Source: GCA-2686265 sp036010965 | GTDB lineage: Bacteria; Planctomycetota; UBA1135; GCA-002686595 | Reading direction: 5' to 3' | Length of the DNA stretch: 15,738 nt | Assembly: GCA_036010965.1 (NCBI GenBank) | Contig: DASCMO010000022.1 | Location: 1-15,738 of the forward strand | In this document: positions 6,453-12,774 of the stretch, in pieces | Layout: the number at the start of each line of letters is the position of its first letter | How positions within the stretch are numbered: the first letter of the stretch is position 1 | The notes under the pieces: model-generated | What the model was told of the DNA's origin: nothing | The model's database searches: none | Seen by the model: the letters and a program-made list of their open reading frames with translations, nothing else | Position numbers and translations under genes: made by a program

Positions 6453-9400
6453 TCCGCCGACTGGCGACGATTTCCTGCGCGGCCTCGCTCTGCATCGGCG
6501 GGAGCCTCGGCCGACCGGGCGAAGAGACCGCGAGAGCCCCCGAGGGTCTGGTCGCCGCCATGAACTTCGTCGCGATCGACGCGCACCCCGAGCGCATCGT
6601 GCTCGACAGGCGCTTCGAATACGCCCAGCTCCTCTTGACCGGCACGACCGCTGACGGTGCTCGCGTGGACATCACGCGTGTCATCAACTTGGCGGAGCAG
6701 AGCGAACTGGTGGAGGTCTCCCCGCGCGGCATCGTGCGCGCGCTCACCGACGGCACGGGCGAGCTGCGCTTCCGCCTCGAAGACCAGACGATCATCGTGC
6801 CCGTCGAGGTCTCCGGCCAGGCCGTTCCTTACGAGGCCAGCTTCCTGGCGGACGTGATGCCGATCCTCTCAAAGGCGGGTTGCAACGCCGGCGGCTGTCA
6901 CGGATCGGCGAAGGGCAAGAACGGGTTCAAGCTCTCCTTGCGCGGCTACGACCCACGCTTCGATCACACGGCGCTGACCGATGACCTCGCCGGCCGGCGG
7001 TTCAATCCGGTCCAGCCCGACCAGAGCCTGTTCCTGCTCAAGTCCTCCTCCACCGTCCCGCACCAGGGCGGCCAGGTCGTGGTGCCCGACTCGGACCGCT
7101 ATGAGATCTTGCGCTCCTGGGTTTCCCAGGGCGCTCGCCTCGACTCGGACGCGGCGCGCGTCACGTCGATCGAGGTCTTCCCCACCAACCCCACCATCCC
7201 ACTGCCGGGCATGAGCCAGCAGGTCGCGGTGCTGGCGACCTTCGCGGACGGCGAGCGGCGCGACGTCACGGCCGAGGCGTTCCTCGAGACCGGCGACATC
7301 GAGATCACCGCCGTGGATAACAGCGGCCTGGTGACCGCCCTGCGCCGGGGCGAGGCAGCCATTCTCGCGCGCTACGAGGGGCAGTACGCGGCGACGAGCC
7401 TGTTCGTGATGGGTGATCGCTCGGGCTTTGAGTGGGAGGCGGTCGAGACGAACAACTACATCGACGAGGAGGTCTATGCAAAGCTCGAGCGCACGCGGAC
7501 GCTGCCCAGCGAGCTGTGCACGGACTCCGAATTCTCGCGCCGACTGCACCTCGACCTGACGGGCCTTCCCCCCACCGTGCGCCAGTCGCGGGCCTTCCTG
7601 CTGGATTCGCGCGACAGCCGGGTCAAGAGGGAGGAGCTGATCGAGCGCCTGATCGGGGGAGTGGACTTCATCGAGTACTGGACGAGCCGCCGGGCTGACC
7701 TGCTGCAGGTCAACTCCACCTTCCTCGGCGACGCGGGCGCGCGGCGCTTCCGCGACTGGATCAAGGGCGCCGTCGCGAGCAACATGCCCTACGACGAGTT
7801 CGCGCGCAGCGTCCTCGACAGCAGCGGCTCCACGGAAGAGAACCCGCCCGCCTCCTACTACAAGGTGCTGCGCGAGGCGGATGTCGCGATGGAGAACACG
7901 ACGCAGCTCTTCATGGGAGTGCGCTTCAACTGCAACAAGTGCCACGACCACCCCTTCGAGCGCTGGACGCGCAACCAGCACTGGGAGATGGCCGCCTTCT
8001 TCGGCCAGGTCGAGCGCAAGAACGTCCCCGGATCTGCGGCCATGTCGAAGCGGAACATCACCGACAAGGGCGCCGCGCCGTCCTTCGAGGAGATCATCTC
8101 GGATACGGCCGAGGGCGAGGTGCACCACCCGGACACCGGCGCCGTGCTCGCCGCCACGTTCCCCTTCGAGCACGCCGGCATGCCGACGGAGGGCGGCACG
8201 CGCCGCGCCCGCCTGGCAGCCTGGATGACAGCGCCGGAGAACCCCTACTTCGCGCGCAGCTACGTCAATCGTCTCTTCAGCTACTTCATGGGGATGGGCC
8301 TGATCGAGCCGGTGGACGACATCCGAGCCGGTAACCCCGCCACCAATCCCGTGCTGCTCGACCGCCTGACCGCGGAGTTCATCGCCAGCGGCTTTGACGT
8401 GCGCGGGGTGATGCGAACGATCCTTCGCTCGCGCGTCTACCAGCATTCGGTCGAGACCAACGACTGGAACAGCGACGACAAGCTCAACTTCTCCCACGCC
8501 CGGGCACGGCGGCTCCCGGCCGAAGTGCTGTTCGATGCGGTCAACCTGGCCGTGGGTCGCAGGCCCGCCTTGCCGGGAGTCCGACCGGGAACGCGTGCAG
8601 TCGAGCTCGTGGATTCTGCGGTCAAGGTGACCGACGGCTTCCTCGACCTCTTCGGCCGTCCGCCGCGCGAGAGCTCCTGCGAGTGCGAGCGGAGCAGCGG
8701 TATGTCGCTCGGCCAGGCCCTGAACCTGATCAACGGAGCGACCGTGGGCGATGCGGTGATGGACCCCTCAAACGCGATCGCCGAGCTGGTCGCCCACGAG
8801 GCCGACGCACAGGCCGTCGTGGAGGAGTTGTTCCTCTCCTTCCTCTGTCGCATGCCCACGGCCGACGAGCTGGCCCAGTTCGGCACCACCCTCGATCCCC
8901 AGATGATCGCCAACGGCTCAGCGCTCGGTCCCGAGGACTTCCTGGAGCTGGAGACCGCCCAGGCCGCCTGGGAGGCGGCGAACCCCGTGGCGCGCTGGAT
9001 TCCGGCCGCGCTCGATGTGCGTCGGTCTGTCGGCGGAGCGGAGTTCACCACGCTCGATGATGGTTCGCTGCTCCTGACGGGAACGAACCCTGACAAGGAG
9101 ACCCTGACCCTGGTAGCGCTCACCGATCTGGTGGGGATCACGGGCGTGCGGCTCGAGGCGCTGTCCGACCCGAGCCTCCCTGCAGAGGGCCCGGGCCGCG
9201 CCAAGAACGGCAACTTCGTCCTGAACGAGTTCACCCTGAGCGCCGTACCGCTCACCGACCCCGCGGCCGCGCGGACAGTCAAGTTCGCTCAGGCGAGCGC
9301 GGACTTCTCGCAGAGCAATTGGGCCGTCGCCGGCGCGGTGGATGGGAAACCGGCCTCGGGCTGGGCCGTCCACCCAAACATCGGGCAGGCGCACCAGGCG

Positions 9401-9730
9401 GTCTTTGAGATTGCCGAGGACGTGGGTGCTCCGGGAGGAACCCTGCTGGTGTTCACCCTCGACCAGCAGTTCGGCACGATGCACACCATCGGGCGCCTGC
9501 GCATCTCGCTCACAACTTCCGAGCGGCCTGTCCGCCAGCCCACCCTGCCCCTCGCGGTGGCGGCGACGCTGGCGATCCCCGACGCCGAGCGCGACGAGGC
9601 ACAGCGCGCGGCGGTTTATCGCCACTTCATCGACGCCCACCCCGCGCTCGCTCAGAAGATTCGTCTGGGCGCCGCCCAGGATGTGGCCTGGGCACTCGCC
9701 AACAGCCCCGCCTTCCTGTTCAACCGCTGA
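6449..9730 (+). CDS. Large secreted DUF1549/DUF1553 (PSCyt2/PSD1) protein with Ig-like and cytochrome-like segments
   Basis: A 1093-residue exported protein. After a signal-like N-terminus (1-22, no lipobox) come a bacterial Ig-like segment (about 36-122), a cytochrome-like segment with C-x4-CH (C145, C150, H151) and GFKLSLRGYDP, and a second Ig-like segment (about 237-322). DUF1549 follows at about 335-520 with RRLHLDLTGLPPT and CNKCHDHPFERW (C495, C498, H499). DUF1553 begins near 585 with LAAWMTAPENPYFARSYVNR and continues through GRPPRESSCECERSS (736-750) and LSFLCRMPTADEL (796-808). An inserted block at about 830-1030 has GNFVLNEFTL and a segment GAVDGKPASGWAVHP, reminiscent of a discoidin or carbohydrate-binding jelly roll. 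DUF1553 then resumes and ends DVAWALANSPAFLFNR. The start overlaps the upstream stop by ATGA. Function is unestablished; surface polymer binding linked to electron transfer is inference. Confidence 0.87.
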   Translation: MIRRLATISCAASLCIGGSLGRPGEETARAPEGLVAAMNFVAIDAHPERIVLDRRFEYAQLLLTGTTADGARVDITRVINLAEQSELVEVSPRGIVRALTDGTGELRFRLEDQTIIVPVEVSGQAVPYEASFLADVMPILSKAGCNAGGCHGSAKGKNGFKLSLRGYDPRFDHTALTDDLAGRRFNPVQPDQSLFLLKSSSTVPHQGGQVVVPDSDRYEILRSWVSQGARLDSDAARVTSIEVFPTNPTIPLPGMSQQVAVLATFADGERRDVTAEAFLETGDIEITAVDNSGLVTALRRGEAAILARYEGQYAATSLFVMGDRSGFEWEAVETNNYIDEEVYAKLERTRTLPSELCTDSEFSRRLHLDLTGLPPTVRQSRAFLLDSRDSRVKREELIERLIGGVDFIEYWTSRRADLLQVNSTFLGDAGARRFRDWIKGAVASNMPYDEFARSVLDSSGSTEENPPASYYKVLREADVAMENTTQLFMGVRFNCNKCHDHPFERWTRNQHWEMAAFFGQVERKNVPGSAAMSKRNITDKGAAPSFEEIISDTAEGEVHHPDTGAVLAATFPFEHAGMPTEGGTRRARLAAWMTAPENPYFARSYVNRLFSYFMGMGLIEPVDDIRAGNPATNPVLLDRLTAEFIASGFDVRGVMRTILRSRVYQHSVETNDWNSDDKLNFSHARARRLPAEVLFDAVNLAVGRRPALPGVRPGTRAVELVDSAVKVTDGFLDLFGRPPRESSCECERSSGMSLGQALNLINGATVGDAVMDPSNAIAELVAHEADAQAVVEELFLSFLCRMPTADELAQFGTTLDPQMIANGSALGPEDFLELETAQAAWEAANPVARWIPAALDVRRSVGGAEFTTLDDGSLLLTGTNPDKETLTLVALTDLVGITGVRLEALSDPSLPAEGPGRAKNGNFVLNEFTLSAVPLTDPAAARTVKFAQASADFSQSNWAVAGAVDGKPASGWAVHPNIGQAHQAVFEIAEDVGAPGGTLLVFTLDQQFGTMHTIGRLRISLTTSERPVRQPTLPLAVAATLAIPDAERDEAQRAAVYRHFIDAHPALAQKIRLGAAQDVAWALANSPAFLFNR

Positions 9731-9737
9731 TCCCCTC

Positions 9738-9766
9738 TCCGGCGGCACCGGCATTTTCTCGCCGGA
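9738..9766. other. Imperfect terminator-like hairpin after the DUF1553 gene
   Basis: TCCGGCG (9738-9744) and CGCCGGA (9760-9766) are exact reverse complements with a 15-nt loop. They lie 7 bp after the stop of the DUF1553 gene. No T-run follows, so this is at best a weak attenuator or an RNA-stabilising stem. It may reduce expression of the two downstream lipoprotein genes relative to the overlapping trio. Confidence 0.2.
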
Positions 9767-9834
9767 CCGCCTCTCCAAGCCTGTACACGGTGATGGTCTG
9801 GGGCGAAGCTGTGATGCCCTGAGCCTCACGGCCG

Positions 9835-11646
9835 GTGCATTGTTCCACCTTGCGATTCTTCCCCGCACTCCTACTCCTCGCCTGCGCCCCACTCTTCTCC
9901 TCGTGTGGGTCGGAGGCCATCGAGGCACCGAGTGGCCCGCGCTCGGTACTGCTCGTGACGATCGACACCCTGCGCGCCGATCGCCTTGGGTGCTACGGCC
10001 ACGCCCGAGCCCTGACGCCCAATGTAGACGGCCTGGCGGCGCGCGGCGTGCGCTTCGAGCGGGCGCTGAGTGTCGCCCCGATCACGTTTCCCTCGCACGT
10101 CAGCCTGATGAGCGGGACGATCCCGCCCTACCACGGGGCGCGCGACAACGGCGTTTTTCGCGCCGTGGAGGAGTTGCACCTGCTGGCGGAAGTGCTATCC
10201 GACGCCGGCCTACGTACGGCGGCCTTCACGGCCGCCTTCGTGCTCGACTCCCAGTTCGGGCTCAACCAGGGATTCGAGATCTACGGCGACATTCCCCAGC
10301 GCGTGATGCACCCGAAGGGGATGCTCGAGCACCGGACGGCCGGGGAGGTAAACGCGCAGGCCCTGTCGTGGTTGAACACGGTGCCCGGGGACGATCCGTT
10401 CTTCATGTGGCTGCACTACTACGAGCCGCACCTCCCTCATCCGCCGCCCGAGGCGCGGCCGGCCGCGCTGCGCGATCATCCATACGACGCCGAGGTCGCG
10501 GCGGCCGACCGGGCGCTCGGTCAGGTCCTCGCGCGCCTCGAGGAGCTCGGGCGCTCGGACGAAACCCTGGTGGTACTGACCTCCGACCACGGAGAGAGCT
10601 TGGGCGAACACGGCGAGGCGTCCCACTCGTTCTTCGTCTACCAGGGCGTCTTGCACGTGCCACTGATCTTCTCCCACGCCAGCCTGCCCGCCGGGCGCGT
10701 GGTGCGAGGCAACGTGAGCCTGATCGATGTGATGCCGACCATCCTCGCACTGCTCGAGATCGAGGGCCCCACCCTGCCGCCACCGGCGCGCTCCCTGGCG
10801 GCATCCATGCGTGGCGCGAGCGCGGGCGCTGCCAATGCGCCGGCTTACTTCGAGAGCCTGAACTCCCTCTTGAACTACGGCTGGGCTCCGCTGCAGGGGG
10901 TCTCGCTCGAGGACCACAAATACATTCGCGCACCGCGCGCCGAGCTCTACGACCTCGCGCGCGATCCCGCAGAAGCCTCGAACCTGTTCGCGACCGACGC
11001 CGAGCGCGCTCGGAGCCTCGAGCAGGCGCTGGCGGCATTGCTCGCGGCCAACCCCGGACGCGAGGGAGCGCAGCGCGACCTGTCCGACGTCGACCGTGCG
11101 CGCCTCGCCGACCTCGGCTACACCGGGGCGGCGTCCGGGCAGGCCGCCGAACGAACCCTCGCCGACCCCAAGGACGGCATCGAGCGCGTGCGCAAGGAAG
11201 AGCTGATCCTGCAGCTGTTCCAGGAGAAGCGTCACTCCGAGGGCGTCGGTGTGCTGCAGGAGCTGCTGATCGAGGACCCAGAAAACCCGGTGTTCAATTC
11301 TCGCTTTGGCTTCGTGCAGATGATGCAGGGGCGCTTCGATGAAGCGATCCCCTACCTCGAGAAGAGCATCGAGAACGGTTACTCCGTGGCCGACAACATC
11401 ACCAATCTGGCCCTCTGCTTCCTCTCCACGAACCGCCTGGAGAGGGCCCGGACCCTCTTCGGCGAGGCCCTCGCGGTCAACGCAAAATACCTGCCTGCGC
11501 TGTTCGGCCTGGCGCAGGTCCACCTCCAGCAGGGAGATTCGGCCCGGGCGCGCGAGCGCCTCGAGGAGCTGCTTGGCCTGTGGCAGGGCGGCGAGGATCC
11601 GATCATCTCCCAGGCGCGGCAACTCCTCGCGACCTTGCCGCGCTGA
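9835..11646 (+). CDS. Sulfatase-like (alkaline phosphatase superfamily) lipoprotein with TPR repeats, Thr nucleophile
   Basis: A 603-residue lipoprotein. The N-terminus LRFFPALLLLACAPLFSSCGS gives two possible lipidated cysteines, C17 (LLAC) and C24 (FSSC). The sulfatase-like domain covers about 35-400: metal site TIDTLRADRLGCYG (42-55), the nucleophile region ITFPSHVSLMSG (83-94), HGARDNG (100-106), TSDHGESLGEHGE (249-261) and RAELYDLARDPAEASNL (368-384). The position that is Cys or Ser in formylglycine sulfatases is Thr84, as in phospho-transferring members of the superfamily such as LtaS and NPP enzymes, so a phosphoester or phosphonate reaction is as likely as a sulfatase one. Residues 450-600 form TPR-like helices (VFNSRFGFVQMMQGRFDEAIPYLEKS and similar). 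The start is GTG at 9835; TTG at 9850 is equally compatible with the signal, and no clear ribosome-binding site decides. The gap to the upstream gene is 104 bp and to the downstream gene 16 bp. Confidence 0.8.
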   Translation: MHCSTLRFFPALLLLACAPLFSSCGSEAIEAPSGPRSVLLVTIDTLRADRLGCYGHARALTPNVDGLAARGVRFERALSVAPITFPSHVSLMSGTIPPYHGARDNGVFRAVEELHLLAEVLSDAGLRTAAFTAAFVLDSQFGLNQGFEIYGDIPQRVMHPKGMLEHRTAGEVNAQALSWLNTVPGDDPFFMWLHYYEPHLPHPPPEARPAALRDHPYDAEVAAADRALGQVLARLEELGRSDETLVVLTSDHGESLGEHGEASHSFFVYQGVLHVPLIFSHASLPAGRVVRGNVSLIDVMPTILALLEIEGPTLPPPARSLAASMRGASAGAANAPAYFESLNSLLNYGWAPLQGVSLEDHKYIRAPRAELYDLARDPAEASNLFATDAERARSLEQALAALLAANPGREGAQRDLSDVDRARLADLGYTGAASGQAAERTLADPKDGIERVRKEELILQLFQEKRHSEGVGVLQELLIEDPENPVFNSRFGFVQMMQGRFDEAIPYLEKSIENGYSVADNITNLALCFLSTNRLERARTLFGEALAVNAKYLPALFGLAQVHLQQGDSARARERLEELLGLWQGGEDPIISQARQLLATLPR

Positions 11647-11662
11647 ACCGGCGCTGTCCCTC

Positions 11663-12526
11663 ATGCGCTCGCGCTTACCCGTCGATCGTTCTGCGCCGTC
11701 CACCCCCAGCGCACGGACCTTCCCGTACATCGCCGCGTTCCTCGTCGGTCTCGCCGCAGCCTGCACGTCCACGGTCGGCCTCGACCGACAGGTCCTTCTC
11801 CAGGCCCACTCCCATAACGACTACCTGCGTGAACGGCCCTTGCTCGACGCTCTCGACGAGGGGTTTTGCAGTGTGGAGGCTGACGTGTTCGCCATCGACG
11901 GCGTGCTGCTCGTGGCTCACGATCTCCTGGCGTTGCGAGTGGACCGCGATCTGGAAAATCTCTACCTCGCGCCGCTCTTCGAGCGACACCGCGCCCTGGG
12001 AGCGATTCACTCCGGCGCGCCTGCGGGCGGGGCGCCGTTCACCCTGCTGGTGGACATCAAGGCCCAGCCCGAGGTCGTCTACGCCTTGCTGCGCGAGACG
12101 CTCGAGCCCTATCGCTCGATGCTGACACGCCTCGAACACGGTGTCCTGATCCCCTCCTCGGTGACGGTGATCCTCTCGGGAAGCCGGCCGCGCGCGACCC
12201 TCGCCGCCGAGAGCGACCGCCTGGCGTTCCTGGATGGGAGATTGAGGGACCTCGAGGGCGGGGGCGACGCCGGACCAGCTCTCATCCCGCTCATCAGCGA
12301 CAGCTTCACACGCCATTTTCGCTGGCGCGGCGACGGCCCCCTGCCGGAGGCCGAACGCGCGCGCCTCGCGGAGTTCGTCGCCCTCGCCCATCGCCACCGA
12401 CGGCGCCTTCGCTTCTGGGCGGTACCCGGCGATGAGATCGGTTGGGAGATCCTGCGGGAAGCCGGTGTCGACCTGATCGGCACAGACGAGCCCGCAAGCC
12501 TCGCGCGCTTTCTGCGCAATAAGTAA
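11663..12526 (+). CDS. PI-PLC/GDPD-like phosphodiesterase lipoprotein (AIM6-type)
   Basis: A 287-residue protein of the phosphatidylinositol-specific phospholipase C/glycerophosphodiester phosphodiesterase superfamily, closest in pattern to the uncharacterised AIM6-like branch. The barrel opens with LLQAHSHNDYLRERPLLDAL (45-64), where H49 and N52 fit the first catalytic histidine region. SVEADVF (70-76) supplies the E-x-D metal pair, LLVAHD (82-87) the second histidine, and LLVDIK (128-133) the next acidic strand. FWAVP (251-255) and DLIGTDEPASL (270-280) are typical last strands of a GDPD barrel. The N-terminus has a transmembrane signal and a lipobox LAAAC (30-34), predicting a lipoprotein. 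The ATG at 11663 lies 16 bp after the TPR lipoprotein gene, so the two are likely cotranscribed, and both may act on phosphodiesters outside the cytoplasm. The substrate is not known, and no strong ribosome-binding site is seen. Confidence 0.75.
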   Translation: MRSRLPVDRSAPSTPSARTFPYIAAFLVGLAAACTSTVGLDRQVLLQAHSHNDYLRERPLLDALDEGFCSVEADVFAIDGVLLVAHDLLALRVDRDLENLYLAPLFERHRALGAIHSGAPAGGAPFTLLVDIKAQPEVVYALLRETLEPYRSMLTRLEHGVLIPSSVTVILSGSRPRATLAAESDRLAFLDGRLRDLEGGGDAGPALIPLISDSFTRHFRWRGDGPLPEAERARLAEFVALAHRHRRRLRFWAVPGDEIGWEILREAGVDLIGTDEPASLARFLRNK

Positions 12527-12738
12527 CGTCACGCGAGGGATTGGTGGCGCCCGGTGCGCAAATACGGACGACGAGAGCCCGGCCGCCCACACCCGCTGCA
12601 ACCTCGCCGACCTGCTCGCACCCGAACGCTGATCGAAACGGCGCAAGGGGGCCGGCTCGTGATCAGCCAGCGAGGCACCGGACGCTCAAGAGCAGAAAGT
12701 GATCTCCAGCGAACCCGGGGAGTTTGCTCGTTCTGGCG

Positions 12739-12772
12739 TTAAGGCTCATGAGCGGCTCGGGCTAGGCTGGGA
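12739..12772 (+). promoter_or_regulatory. Candidate promoter of the sulfatase-EEP gene
   Basis: TTAAGG (12739-12744), an 18-bp spacer and TAGGCT (12763-12768) form a weak sigma70-like site. The stretch 12755-12772 (GCTCGGGCTAGGCTGGGA) matches 15 of 18 bases with the stretch upstream of the DUF1501 operon at 3507-3524. The TAGGCT box is only 6 bp before the ATG at 12775, so if it is a -10 element the transcript would be leaderless or nearly so. Alternatively the annotated start is a little too early. The rest of the 248-bp gap after the phosphodiesterase gene holds nothing I recognise. Confidence 0.3.
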
Positions 12773-12774
12773 GC

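Noticed and set aside
6869..8497. Minus-strand open frame (542 codons) opposite the DUF1549/1553 gene
   Set aside because: The composition is shadow-like, there is no motif, and it sits fully inside a strongly supported plus-strand gene.
9342..11342. Plus-strand frame of 666 codons spanning the DUF1553 end and the TPR lipoprotein gene
   Set aside because: It overlaps two well-supported genes in another frame and its Arg/Ser/Pro-rich translation matches no family.
10210..11772. Minus-strand open frame (520 codons) opposite the TPR lipoprotein gene
   Set aside because: It is an antisense shadow of a gene with a metal site, nucleophile motif and TPR repeats; no independent protein signal is seen.
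12554..12742. Short 62-codon GTG-started frame in the gap before the sulfatase-EEP gene
   Set aside because: The translation is Arg/Pro-rich with no motif, no ribosome-binding site is evident, and it would cover the promoter region.
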